The notes below the pieces were generated by a model. That model was not told the origin of the DNA and ran no database searches. It worked only from the letters and a program-made list of their open reading frames with translations. Positions 8,327 to 16,221 of a stretch of 64,000 nucleotides of DNA are shown here, one piece after another (the stretch's first letter is position 1; each line of letters opens with the position of its first letter). Made by a program: the position numbers and the translations under genes. Location of the stretch: positions 62,001 through 126,000 of the forward strand of contig CAXTAK010000007.1 in the NCBI GenBank assembly GCA_964242735.1, in the 5' to 3' direction. The DNA is from CADCUY01 sp964242735 (GTDB lineage: Bacteria > Actinomycetota > Actinomycetes > Actinomycetales > Quadrisphaeraceae).

Positions 8327-9472
8327 GTGGCCGCCGCACCCGCCGCGGTGCGCAGCGTGCGGTGGCCGGCGCTGCCCGACTTCCCGTGGGACGCGCTGGC
8401 CCCCGCCGCCGCCCGTGCCGCCGAGCACCCGGGCGGGGTGGTCGACCTCTCCGTCGGCACTCCCGTCGACCCCACGCCGGACGTCGTCCAGCGCGCCCTG
8501 GCCGGGGCCGCCGACGCCCCCGGGTACCCCACCACCGCCGGCACGCGGGTCCTGCGCGAGGCGATCGTCGCCCACCTCGCCCGCCGTCGCGGCGTCGTGG
8601 GCCTCGAGCCCGACGCGGTGATGCCCACGATCGGCTCCAAGGAGCTCGTCGCGTGGTTGCCCACCCTCCTCGGCCTGGGTCCGGGTGACGTGGTGGTGCT
8701 GCCCGCACCGGCCTACCCCACCTACGACATCGGCGCCCGCCTCGCCGGTGCGCGGCCGCTGCCCCTGCCGGCGGGGCAGGTGCCCGGCCCCGCCGCGGGG
8801 GCGGTGGCCCTGGTGTGGGTGAACTCCCCCTCCAACCCCACCGGTGGGGTCCTCGGCGTGCGGGCCCTGCGCGAGCTGGTGGCGTGGTCCCGCTCCGTCG
8901 GGGCCGTCGTCGCCAGCGACGAGTGCTACGCCGAGCTGCCCTGGGACGTCGCGGAGGTGCCGAGCATCCTCGACCCCCGGGTGTGCGGCGGGTCCCACGA
9001 GGGGCTGCTGGCGGTCCAGTCCCTGTCCAAGCAGTCGGCCATGGCCGGGTACCGGGCGGGGCTGCTCGCCGGCGACGCCGCGCTGGTCGCCGGGATCGTC
9101 GCCGTCCGCAAGCACGCCGGGATGATCGTGCCGGCGCCGGTGCAGGCCGCGATGGTCGCCGCGCTCGGTGACGACGCGCACATCACCGCCACCCGTGAGC
9201 GCTACCGGGCACGCCGCGCGGTGCTGCTGCCCGCGGTGCGCGCCGCCGGCTTCGACGTCCCCACCACCGGTGACGGCGCCAACGCCGCGGGGCTGTACCT
9301 GTGGGCCACCCGCCGGCAGGACTGCTGGACCACCGTCGCCGACCTCGCCGACCTCGGCGTCCTCGTCGGGCCGGGCAGCTCCTACGGCAGCGCCGGTGAC
9401 ACCTGGGTGCGCTTCGCACTGACCGCCACCGACGAGCGGATCGCCGAGGCGGCCCGGCGCCTGCGGGTCTGA
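8327..9472 (+). CDS. dapC: Succinyldiaminopimelate transaminase
   Basis: A fold-type I PLP aminotransferase of 381 aa. The substrate/PLP loop is WVNSPSNPTGGV, and SLSKQSAMAGYRAGLL carries the Schiff-base Lys. In the succinylase branch of lysine and meso-diaminopimelate synthesis it converts N-succinyl-2-amino-6-ketopimelate to N-succinyl-LL-DAP. The neighbouring dapD and dapE, 2.4-5.6 kb downstream, supply the steps before and after it. The GTG start sits 22 bp after fdxA. Class I aminotransferases are hard to separate by motif alone; the fdxA-dapC context supports the assignment. Confidence 0.88.
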   Translation: MAAAPAAVRSVRWPALPDFPWDALAPAAARAAEHPGGVVDLSVGTPVDPTPDVVQRALAGAADAPGYPTTAGTRVLREAIVAHLARRRGVVGLEPDAVMPTIGSKELVAWLPTLLGLGPGDVVVLPAPAYPTYDIGARLAGARPLPLPAGQVPGPAAGAVALVWVNSPSNPTGGVLGVRALRELVAWSRSVGAVVASDECYAELPWDVAEVPSILDPRVCGGSHEGLLAVQSLSKQSAMAGYRAGLLAGDAALVAGIVAVRKHAGMIVPAPVQAAMVAALGDDAHITATRERYRARRAVLLPAVRAAGFDVPTTGDGANAAGLYLWATRRQDCWTTVADLADLGVLVGPGSSYGSAGDTWVRFALTATDERIAEAARRLRV

Positions 9473-9504
9473 CCCTCCTGGTCCCCGCGGGCCCGGGGTG
9501 GCCG

Positions 9505-9510
9505 TACCCT
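9505..9510 (+). promoter_or_regulatory. -10-like hexamer TACCCT upstream of citrate synthase
   Basis: TACCCT fits TAnnnT and would give a leader of about 40 nt that includes the CGAGGAGAA ribosome site before the gltA ATG. No convincing -35 is seen. Confidence 0.3.
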
Positions 9511-9556
9511 CGCCGCGTCGGACGAGCCGCCACCGCAGCACCGAGGAGAACCGCCG

Positions 9557-10843
9557 ATGACCGATGCCGCTGTCGCCCTCGACCACCCGGGGGGGCGCCT
9601 GGACCTGTCGGTGGTGCCCGCCACGGAGGGACAGGACGGCATCGAGGTCTCGTCCCTGCTGAAGGAGACGGGGATGGTCACCCTCGACCCCGGCTTCGTG
9701 AACACGGCGTCCTGCCAGTCGGCCATCACCTACATCGACGGTGACGCGGGGATCCTGCGCTACCGCGGGTACCCCATCGACCAGCTGGCGCGCTCCTCCT
9801 CCTTCCTGGAGGTCAGCTACCTGCTGATCCACGGTGAGCTGCCCACCGGCGACGAGCTCGGCGCCTTCACCGCGCGGATCAGCCGGCACACGCTGCTCGA
9901 CGAGGACCTCAAGCGGTTCTTCGAGGGCTTCCCGCGCGACGCGCACCCGATGCCCGTGCTCTCCTCGGGGGTCTCGGCGCTGTCGACGTTCTACCAGGAC
10001 GCGCTGAACCCCAAGGACGCCGCCCAGGTGGACCTCTCGACGTACCGGCTGCTGGCGAAGCTGCCGACGATCGCGGCGTACGCGTACAAGAAGAGCGTCG
10101 GGCAGCCGTTCCTCTACCCCGACAACTCCCTGGGCCTGGTGGAGAACTTCCTGCGGATGACGTTCGGCTTCCCCGCCGAGCCCTACGAGGTCGACCCGGA
10201 GATGGCCAGCGCGCTGGACCTGCTGCTGGTGCTGCACGCCGACCACGAGCAGAACTGCTCCACGTCGACGGTGCGCATGGTCGGCTCCTCGGGGGCGAAC
10301 CTGTTCGCCTCGGTCTCCGCCGGCATCCACGCACTCTCCGGGCCCGCCCACGGGGGGGCGAACTCCGCGGTCCTGGAGATGCTCGAGTCGATCCACCGCG
10401 GCGACGACGACGCCGACTCGTTCATGGCGAAGGCGAAGGACAAGAGCCAGCACGCGCGGCTGATGGGCTTCGGTCACCGGGTGTACAAGAACTACGACCC
10501 GCGCGCGGCGATCGCGAAGGAGACCGCCGACCGGGTCCTGGCCAAGGCCGGCTCGAACGAGCTGCTCGACATCGCCGAGCGCCTCGAGGAGATCGCCCTG
10601 TCCGACGACTACTTCGTCGAGCGCAAGCTGTACCCGAACGTGGACTTCTACACCGGGCTGATCTACCAGGCGATGGGCTTCCCGACGCGGATGTTCACCG
10701 TGCTGTTCGCCCTGGGGCGCCTGCCGGGGTGGATCGCGCAGTGGCGCGAGATGGTCGACGACCCGCAGACGAAGATCGGTCGGCCCCGCCAGGTGTACAC
10801 GGGAGCCGTCGAGCGCGCGTACCTGCCTCTCGACGCGCGCTGA
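9557..10843 (+). CDS. gltA: Citrate synthase
   Basis: 428 aa, matching type II citrate synthases. Catalytic surroundings are visible: GPAHGGANSAVLEML (His), MGFGHRVYKNYDPRA (His) and LYPNVDFYTGLIYQAMG (Asp). Condenses acetyl-CoA with oxaloacetate in the first step of the TCA cycle. The ATG has GAGGAGAA 8 nt upstream. The gene ends 3 bp before the stop codon of a convergent gene, so there is no room for a private terminator. With the glyoxylate locus 11 kb away, the cell has both the TCA entry step and a C2 assimilation route. Confidence 0.97.
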   Translation: MTDAAVALDHPGGRLDLSVVPATEGQDGIEVSSLLKETGMVTLDPGFVNTASCQSAITYIDGDAGILRYRGYPIDQLARSSSFLEVSYLLIHGELPTGDELGAFTARISRHTLLDEDLKRFFEGFPRDAHPMPVLSSGVSALSTFYQDALNPKDAAQVDLSTYRLLAKLPTIAAYAYKKSVGQPFLYPDNSLGLVENFLRMTFGFPAEPYEVDPEMASALDLLLVLHADHEQNCSTSTVRMVGSSGANLFASVSAGIHALSGPAHGGANSAVLEMLESIHRGDDDADSFMAKAKDKSQHARLMGFGHRVYKNYDPRAAIAKETADRVLAKAGSNELLDIAERLEEIALSDDYFVERKLYPNVDFYTGLIYQAMGFPTRMFTVLFALGRLPGWIAQWREMVDDPQTKIGRPRQVYTGAVERAYLPLDAR

Positions 10844-10846
10844 GGC

Positions 10847-11833
10847 TCACCCGGCCACGCGGACGGCGGCCATCCCGGCCTCCGGGGTGACCAGCACCCC
10901 GGCGCCGTCGGCGACCGGCTGCCAGCCGTCGTCGGGGCGGTCCCGGCACCACACCCGGCCGTCCACCGCCACCTCGGTGACGCCCAGGTCGCCCGCGTGC
11001 GCCACCGCCCACTGCGCGAGCGACCACCCCGCCCTCAGCCCGTCCTCGCCCCCGGCGGGCGCGCCGAGCAGCAGCACCCGCCCGTCGGTGCCCTCGCCGT
11101 CCCCGCCGTCCTCCCCGGCGGGTCCCACGGCCACCGTCACGGCGTCGCCCCGCTCCGCTCGCACCCGGTCGCGCACCGCGGAGGCCCGGGGCCACAGGCC
11201 GTCGTCGCCGGGGGCCTGGCGCGCGTCGTCCGCCGGGGGCCGCAGTCGGCAGGTCAGCGCCGCCGGGGAGTACCCGGTCAGCGCCGAGGCCCACGCCCGC
11301 GCCTGCTCCTCGTGGTCGCCGTACGCCAGGGGGAAGCCCGAGCGCTGCACCCGCTGGGCGGCCTCGGTGACCGGCAGGTCCTGGTAGCCCTCGACGCCGA
11401 CGAGCCCGTCGTAGAAGGCGCCGGTGGCGTACAGCGGGTCGAGCACCTGCTCGGGGGTGCCCCACCCCTGGGAGGGGCGCTGCTGGAACAGGCCGAGGGA
11501 GTCGCGGTCGCCGTAGGAGATGTTGCGCACCTTCGACTCCTGCACGGCGGTGGCCAGCGCGATGGTCACCGCCCGCGCCGGCAGGTCGCGGCGCAGCGCG
11601 ACGGCGGCGATCAGCGCGGCGTTGGCGGACTGGTCCGGGGCCAGGGAGTGCTCCACGCCCTCGGAGGTCGCCGAGCACCGCTCGACCGCGACCAGCGCGG
11701 GCGGCGCCACCTGGCGCCACGCGACCCAGGCGCCGCCGCAGAGCACGGCCACGACGAGGGCGACGGCGACCAGGCGCACCCACCCCTGCCGGGCGGGGTG
11801 GCGCTGGGCCGAGCGGGTGGTGCCAGAGGTCAC
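10847..11833 (-). CDS. Membrane-anchored lysozyme-like (transglycosylase-fold) protein
   Basis: An N-terminal membrane segment (LVAVALVVAVLCGGAWVAW, residues ~21-39) is followed by an extracytoplasmic domain. This domain carries ATAVQESKVRNISYGDRDSLGLFQQRPSQGWG, which resembles lysozyme/transglycosylase folds with Glu in VQESK as the candidate catalytic acid, and then a C-terminal Gly/Asp-rich region. The family is common in actinobacteria, and database entries sometimes carry uninformative names. Peptidoglycan as substrate is inferred from the fold. The GTG start lies 11 bp after the dapD stop, so it may be co-transcribed behind dapD. Confidence 0.7.
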   Translation of the reverse strand: MTSGTTRSAQRHPARQGWVRLVAVALVVAVLCGGAWVAWRQVAPPALVAVERCSATSEGVEHSLAPDQSANAALIAAVALRRDLPARAVTIALATAVQESKVRNISYGDRDSLGLFQQRPSQGWGTPEQVLDPLYATGAFYDGLVGVEGYQDLPVTEAAQRVQRSGFPLAYGDHEEQARAWASALTGYSPAALTCRLRPPADDARQAPGDDGLWPRASAVRDRVRAERGDAVTVAVGPAGEDGGDGEGTDGRVLLLGAPAGGEDGLRAGWSLAQWAVAHAGDLGVTEVAVDGRVWCRDRPDDGWQPVADGAGVLVTPEAGMAAVRVAG

Positions 11834-11843
11834 CGCGGCGCGC

Positions 11844-12836
11844 TCACCCGGTGTGGAGCGCGGGGTTCAGCTCCACCCCCGGAGCGGCCCCCGCGCCCGG
11901 AGCGCCCCGGGCGCCCCGGGGCAGCGCCTCGACCGCGCCGGTCACCGAGTTGCGCCGGAAGAGCAGGCCGTCGGCCCCCGACAGCTCCAGGGCCTTGACG
12001 GTGCGCCCGTCGGGGAGCAGCACCCTGGTGCCCGCGGTGAGGTACAGCCCGGCCTCGACGACGCAGTCCTGCCCGAGGCTGATGCCGAGCCCGGCGTTCG
12101 CGCCCACCAGGGTCCGCGCCCCCACGCTGATCCGCTGCGTGCCACCACCGGACAGGGTGCCCATCACCGAGGCCCCGCCGCCCAGGTCCGACCCGGCGCC
12201 GAGCACCACCCCCGCGGAGATGCGGCCCTCCACCATCGAGGGGCCCAGCGTGCCGGCGTTGAAGTTCACGAACCCCTCGTGCATCACCGTGGTGCCCTCG
12301 GCGAGGTGCGCGCCCAGGCGCACCCGGTCGGCGTCGGCGATCCGCACTCCCGGCGGGACGACGTAGTCGACCATCCGCGGGAACTTGTCGACGCCGAGCA
12401 CGTGCAGCGACCCGGGGCCGTGAGCGGCGAGCAGACGCAGCCGGGTCTGCTCGAAGCCGGCCACCGCGCAGGGCCCGCGAGTGGTCCACACCACCGTGGC
12501 CAGCACGGCGAAGATCCCGCCCACCGCCACCTCGCGGGGGGCCACCAGCCGGTGGGAGAGCAGGTGCAGGCGCAGGTAGGCGTCGGCGGCGTCGCGGGGG
12601 TCGACGTCGAGGTCGACCTCGGTGCGCACCACCGCCGTGGTGGTGCCCCGCAGCTCGTCGCGCCCCACCAGCGCCGCCAGCGCCATCGCCGTCGGCGCGG
12701 AGTCGCCAGCCGCGTCGTCGGCGCCGGCCGCGTCGTCGGGGGCGGCGCCGAGCGCGGGGGAGGGGTACCAGACGTCGAGCACCGCGCCGTCCTCACCGGT
12801 GGTGGCGAGGCCGTCGGCCCACGCGGTGCGCAGCAT
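11844..12836 (-). CDS. dapD: Tetrahydrodipicolinate N-succinyltransferase
   Basis: 330 aa. Shows the actinobacterial DapD signature FPRMVDYVVPPGVRIADADRVRLGAHLAEGTTVMHEGFVNFNAGTLG and the left-handed beta-helix repeats that follow (VGARTLVGANAGLGISLG). Uses succinyl-CoA to succinylate tetrahydrodipicolinate in DAP/lysine synthesis; it works as a trimer in the cytoplasm. The ATG at 12836 fits the family N-terminus, although the frame stays open far upstream across dapE, where it is antisense. It is divergent from dapE with only 24 bp between start codons. Both have a -10-like element 7 nt from the start. Confidence 0.93.
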   Translation of the reverse strand: MLRTAWADGLATTGEDGAVLDVWYPSPALGAAPDDAAGADDAAGDSAPTAMALAALVGRDELRGTTTAVVRTEVDLDVDPRDAADAYLRLHLLSHRLVAPREVAVGGIFAVLATVVWTTRGPCAVAGFEQTRLRLLAAHGPGSLHVLGVDKFPRMVDYVVPPGVRIADADRVRLGAHLAEGTTVMHEGFVNFNAGTLGPSMVEGRISAGVVLGAGSDLGGGASVMGTLSGGGTQRISVGARTLVGANAGLGISLGQDCVVEAGLYLTAGTRVLLPDGRTVKALELSGADGLLFRRNSVTGAVEALPRGARGAPGAGAAPGVELNPALHTG

Positions 12837-12843
12837 GGCCGCC

Positions 12844-12853
12844 ACCCTAGGCT
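12844..12853. promoter_or_regulatory. Overlapping divergent -10 elements of dapD and dapE
   Basis: The core CCTAGG is self-complementary. On the + strand it gives TAGGCT (12848-12853), ending 7 nt before the dapE GTG. On the - strand it gives TAGGGT (12844-12849), ending 7 nt before the dapD ATG. The two hexamers share two base pairs, so both genes probably start leaderless from opposing, mutually exclusive promoters. Inferred from spacing; no -35 elements are obvious. Confidence 0.45.
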
Positions 12854-12860
12854 GCGATCC

Positions 12861-13967
12861 GTGACCGGCAGGGGCGTCCTGGACCTGGACGGCGACGTGG
12901 TCGACCTGGCGGCGGCGCTGGTGGACGTGCCCTCGGTCAGCGGGGACGAAGGGCACCTGGCGGACGCCGTGGAGGCGGCGCTGCGCGGCCTCGGGCCCCT
13001 GGAGGTGCTGCGCGACGGTGACGCCGTCCTCGCGCGCACCCGCGCCGGCCGCCGGGAGCGGGTGGTGCTCGCCGGGCACCTCGACACCGTGCCGATCGCG
13101 GGCAACGTGCCCAGCCGCCGCACCGGCGCCGGTGACCACGAGCGGTTGGTCGGGCGTGGCGCGGCGGACATGAAGGGCGGTGTGGCCGTGGTCCTCTCGG
13201 TCGCGGCGGCGCTGGCCGCCAGGTCGGCTGCCGGGGGGGCCACGGCTCGTGACGTGACGTGGGTGCTCTACGACCACGAGGAGGTCGCCTCCTCCCTCAA
13301 CGGCCTGGGGCGCCTCGCGCGCAACCACCCGGCGTGGCTCGCCGCCGACCTCGCCGTGCTGGGCGAGCCGACCTCCGGCGGTGTGGAGGGCGGGTGCAAC
13401 GGCACCCTGCGCGCCGACGTGGTGCTGCGTGGTCGCGCCGCGCACTCCGCCCGCCCGTGGACGGGGGTCAACGCGGTGCACGCCGCGGGCGAGGTGCTCG
13501 CGCGCCTGCGCGACCACCGCCCCGAGGAGGTGGAGGTCGAGGGGCTCACCTACCGCGAGTCGCTGCTCGCCGTGGGCGTCCGCGGGGGCAGCGCGGGCAA
13601 CGTGGTGCCCGACGAGTGCGTGGTCACGGTCAACCACCGCTTCGCCCCCTCCCGCTCCGCCGCGCAGGCCGAGGCGCGCGTGCGCGAGGTGCTCGCCGGG
13701 TTCGACGTGCGCGTCACCGACGCCGCCGAGGGCGCCAGACCCGGGTTGGACCGGCCGGCCGCGGCGGCCTTCGTCGAGGCCGTCGGCGCCGTGCCCGTCG
13801 CCAAGCTCGGGTGGACCGACGTCGCCCGCTTCTCCGCCCTGGGGGTGCCGGCGCTGAACTACGGGCCCGGGGACCCCCTCGAGGCGCACACCGACGGGGA
13901 GGGCTGCGCCGTCGCGGAGATCACCGCGTGCCGCGCGGCGCTGCTCGACTGGCTGACGACGCCGTGA
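12861..13967 (+). CDS. dapE: Succinyl-diaminopimelate desuccinylase
   Basis: An M20-family dinuclear zinc hydrolase of 368 aa. Metal-site motifs are GHLDTVP (His), VGRGAADMKGG (bridging Asp), YDHEEV (catalytic Glu pair) and LGEPTSGG. Removes succinate from N-succinyl-LL-DAP, the step after DapC. The GTG at 12861 matches the domain start and sits 7 nt after the -10-like TAGGCT. Three succinylase-branch genes (dapC, dapD, dapE) thus lie within 5.6 kb but in three transcription units. Confidence 0.93.
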   Translation: MTGRGVLDLDGDVVDLAAALVDVPSVSGDEGHLADAVEAALRGLGPLEVLRDGDAVLARTRAGRRERVVLAGHLDTVPIAGNVPSRRTGAGDHERLVGRGAADMKGGVAVVLSVAAALAARSAAGGATARDVTWVLYDHEEVASSLNGLGRLARNHPAWLAADLAVLGEPTSGGVEGGCNGTLRADVVLRGRAAHSARPWTGVNAVHAAGEVLARLRDHRPEEVEVEGLTYRESLLAVGVRGGSAGNVVPDECVVTVNHRFAPSRSAAQAEARVREVLAGFDVRVTDAAEGARPGLDRPAAAAFVEAVGAVPVAKLGWTDVARFSALGVPALNYGPGDPLEAHTDGEGCAVAEITACRAALLDWLTTP

Positions 13968-14055
13968 TCGCCCGCCCAGCGCCGGCCCCGCGGCCAGTGC
14001 CCCGGCCGGCCCAGCGCCACTGGACACGGACGGGTCCCGACGCGAACCATCGCCC

Positions 14056-14313
14056 GTGCGCGTGACCTCGGCCCCGGTGATCGGGGCGGTCCTGCGCGGG
14101 CGCGACCGGCGGGGCAGGGCGCTGCGCGTCTCAGCCCACCCCGAGGTGGGCCGGGTGGTCCTCAGCACGTGGGACGGCGACCGCTGCACCGCCACCGTGC
14201 GCCTCGCCGCCGACGACGTGCCCGCCCTGGTGCGGGCCCTGACCGCGGCGGCGGTCGCGACCGCCGAGGGCAGCGGCGAGCGGCTCGCCGCGGAGCGCGC
14301 CGCGGCGTCCTGA
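14056..14313 (+). CDS. Small conserved hypothetical protein
   Basis: 85 aa with a GTG start and a regular beta-beta-beta-alpha look: RALRVSAHPEVGRVVLSTWDGDRC, then LAADDVPALVRALTAAAV. No signal peptide, cysteine motif or catalytic signature. I have the impression of a small actinobacterial family of unknown role and assign no function. No strong ribosome site is visible. It lies in the same direction between dapE and the LOG gene. Confidence 0.5.
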   Translation: MRVTSAPVIGAVLRGRDRRGRALRVSAHPEVGRVVLSTWDGDRCTATVRLAADDVPALVRALTAAAVATAEGSGERLAAERAAAS

Positions 14314-14326
14314 CCGGGTCGGTCGA

Positions 14327-14364
14327 GTCCGGTCCGGTCCGGGCGGTCCGGTCCGGTCCGGGCG
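14327..14364. repeat. 19-bp perfect tandem duplication upstream of the LOG gene
   Basis: GTCCGGTCCGGTCCGGGCG occurs twice in a row between the 85-aa gene and the LOG gene. Internally it is built from GGTCC units. It may affect the leader of the LOG gene or be simple replication slippage. Confidence 0.8.
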
Positions 14365-14395
14365 GGTCGGTGGGGCGGGCTGGCAGTCTGGGGGC

Positions 14396-15052
14396 ATGGC
14401 TGCCATCGCCGTGTTCTGCTCGGCCTCCGAGCGCATCGACCCCGGGCACGTGGACCTGGCCTCCCAGGTGGGCGCCCTGGTCGCCGCGCGCGGTCACTCC
14501 CTGGTCTCCGGCGCGGGCTCGCTGTCGATGATGGGCGCGGTCGCCCGGGCCACCCGCGCCGGCGGGGCACGCACCTACGGGGTGATCCCCCGCTCGCTGC
14601 TCGAGTTCGAGGTCGGCGACGTCGACTCCGACGAGCTGGTGATCACCGAGGGCATGCGCGAGCGCAAGGCCCTCATGGACGACGCGGCCGACGCCTTCCT
14701 CGTCCTCCCGGGCGGTCTCGGCACCCTCGAGGAGCTGCTGGAGGTGTGGTCCGCCCGCGCGCTGCGCCTGCACACCAAGCCGGTGGTGGTGTGCGACCCC
14801 CACGGCGTCCTCGCCCCGCTGCGCGACCTCGTGGGTCAGCTGGTGGACCGCGGCTTCGTGCACGCCGACGCCGCGCGCGACGCGGTGTGGACGACCGATC
14901 CCGCGGCGGCCCTGGACGCCGTGGAGGAGCTGCTGGCCGTGGCCCCCCCGCCCCGCCGCGATGCCAGCCCCCTCGCGCCGGTGCCCCCCGGACCGGTGGA
15001 CGAGGCGCTGGAGGCGAGCCCCGCGGAGCCCGTGCGACGATCAGGACCGTGA
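14396..15052 (+). CDS. LOG-family protein (cytokinin riboside 5'-monophosphate phosphoribohydrolase type)
   Basis: 218 aa with the Rossmann-type LOG fold. The family motif PGGLGTLEELLEVW is intact at residues ~103-116, and the VSGAGSLSMMGAVARA loop is also present. LOG proteins hydrolyse nucleotide 5'-monophosphates to free base and ribose 5-phosphate. In bacteria they are often annotated TIGR00730 and their physiological substrate is usually unknown. The Pro-rich tail after ~185 is likely disordered. The stop overlaps the next start by GTGA, so the DivIVA-like protein is coupled to it. Confidence 0.87.
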   Translation: MAAIAVFCSASERIDPGHVDLASQVGALVAARGHSLVSGAGSLSMMGAVARATRAGGARTYGVIPRSLLEFEVGDVDSDELVITEGMRERKALMDDAADAFLVLPGGLGTLEELLEVWSARALRLHTKPVVVCDPHGVLAPLRDLVGQLVDRGFVHADAARDAVWTTDPAAALDAVEELLAVAPPPRRDASPLAPVPPGPVDEALEASPAEPVRRSGP

Positions 15053-15369
15053 TCCCGTTCCTGGTGCTCGTGGGCCTCGTGGTGATCGGGGTCGTCGGCG
15101 CCGTGGTGGCCGGACTCGTCCCGAGCGGCCTGGCCCCGATCGAGCACGACCGACCCGACCCGGGCCTGCCGGAGGGGCGGCTCGCCGCCGATGACGTCGC
15201 GGCGGTGCGCTTCACCACCGCGGTGCGCGGCTACCGCATGGACGAGGTGGACGCCGTCCTGGCTCGCCTGCGCGAGGAGCTCGCCGCCCGCGACGGCGGC
15301 TCCGCCGAGCTCGCAGGGCCCGGCGCGCCTGCCGCAGCGGGCGCGGACCCCTCCGACACGGGGCGCTGA
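15049..15369 (+). CDS. DivIVA-domain membrane protein
   Basis: 106 aa: one N-terminal membrane helix (FLVLVGLVVIGVVGAVVAGLV), then a short DivIVA-type motif (RFTTAVRGYRMDEVDAVLARLREEL) and an Ala/Gly-rich tail. The motif resembles the beginning of DivIVA/Wag31 domains that bind curved membrane, but the long coiled coil of true DivIVA is missing. A polar or septal role is possible and unproven. The GTG overlaps the LOG stop (GTGA). Confidence 0.75.
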   Translation: MIPFLVLVGLVVIGVVGAVVAGLVPSGLAPIEHDRPDPGLPEGRLAADDVAAVRFTTAVRGYRMDEVDAVLARLREELAARDGGSAELAGPGAPAAAGADPSDTGR

Positions 15370-15376
15370 GGCACCG

Positions 15377-15850
15377 GTGGCCCGCTTCACCGCCCACCGG
15401 GAGGTCGCCGCGCCGGCGCAGCTCACCTGGGACCTGATCACCGACTGGTCCGCGCACGGCCGCTGGGTGCCCCTGACGACGATGACGGTGCGCAGCGGCG
15501 ACGGTGGTCTCGGCACCGTCTTCGTCGGCCGCTCCGGGGTGGGGCGCGCGGCCTTCGACGACGTGATGGAGGTGGTGCGGTGGGAGCCGCCCACCGCCAC
15601 CCGCGCCGGCACGGCGGGCATCGCCCACCGCGGGCGCCTGGTCCTGGGCACCGCGGAGGTGCAGGTGGTGCCGCTGCCCGGCGACCGGTGCCGCCTGCGG
15701 TGGACCGAGGACGTCGCCGTCCTCTCGCGCCGCCTGTCCGCCCCGCTGATGCCCCTGCTCGCCGGTGGGGGTCGCCTGGCCTTCGGGCGGGTCCTGGCGC
15801 AGGTGGCCCGCGAGCTCGAGCGCGGCGACCCCACCGCTAGCTCACCGTGA
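15377..15850 (+). CDS. SRPBCC-family (START-like) protein
   Basis: 157 aa with the order typical of polyketide-cyclase/START-like folds: an early beta strand (ARFTAHREVAAPAQLTWDLITDW), a central beta sheet (TRAGTAGIAHRGRLVLGTAEVQVVPLPGDRCRLRWTEDV) and a long C-terminal helix. Such proteins bind hydrophobic ligands, and the ligand here is unknown. The GTG at 15377 is 7 bp after the DivIVA-like stop, so the three genes LOG-DivIVA-SRPBCC form one likely operon, closed by the hairpin at 15875. Confidence 0.8.
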   Translation: MARFTAHREVAAPAQLTWDLITDWSAHGRWVPLTTMTVRSGDGGLGTVFVGRSGVGRAAFDDVMEVVRWEPPTATRAGTAGIAHRGRLVLGTAEVQVVPLPGDRCRLRWTEDVAVLSRRLSAPLMPLLAGGGRLAFGRVLAQVARELERGDPTASSP

Positions 15851-15874
15851 CGTGGGCGGACGGAAGGTGACGCT

Positions 15875-15907
15875 CCGGGGCGGGCGGCACCTTGCCGCCC
15901 GCCCCGG
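15875..15907 (+). terminator. Strong perfect hairpin, probable transcription terminator
   Basis: Arms CCGGGGCGGGCGGCA and TGCCGCCCGCCCCGG pair perfectly over 15 bp around the loop CCT, 25 bp after the SRPBCC stop. No T-run follows, as is common for actinobacterial hairpin terminators. Confidence 0.7.
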
Positions 15908-16053
15908 CTGGTCCCGGGTCATCAGGCACCCGCTGTTCTGGGACACTGGGAACCCGCGTCGCCGCTCGGCGTCGCCACGGTGCGTGCCTCACATCACCCA
16001 GGACCCCGCGGTCCAGGAGGTGTGTGTCACGACGACGAGGAAGGTGTTGCCCC

Positions 16054-16221
16054 ATGGCAGCCATGAAGCCCCGGACGGGCGACGGACCCCTGGAAGTGAC
16101 CAAGGAGGGGCGCAGCATCATCCTGCGCATGCCCCTGGAGGGCGGCGGTCGCCTCGTCGTGGAGATGACCCCCGACGAGGTCCGGGCCCTGGCCGACGCC
16201 CTGAACGGTGCCGTCGTCTGA
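16054..16221 (+). CDS. DUF3117 family small protein
   Basis: 55 aa. The whole sequence matches the actinobacterial DUF3117 family (starts AAMKPRTGDGPLEVTKEGR, then LRMPLEGGGRLVVEMTPDEV). Function unknown; the family is strongly conserved in Actinobacteria. The ATG is preceded by GAGGAAGG about 10 nt upstream, and the frame continues upstream without family similarity. Its last 14 bp overlap the start of pepA. Confidence 0.9.
   Translation: MAAMKPRTGDGPLEVTKEGRSIILRMPLEGGGRLVVEMTPDEVRALADALNGAVV

Noticed and set aside
8246..10477. 743-residue minus-strand frame across dapC and gltA
   Set aside because: Antisense shadow: His/Gly/Val/Arg-rich, no family motifs, no ribosome site, and two well-supported genes lie on the other strand.
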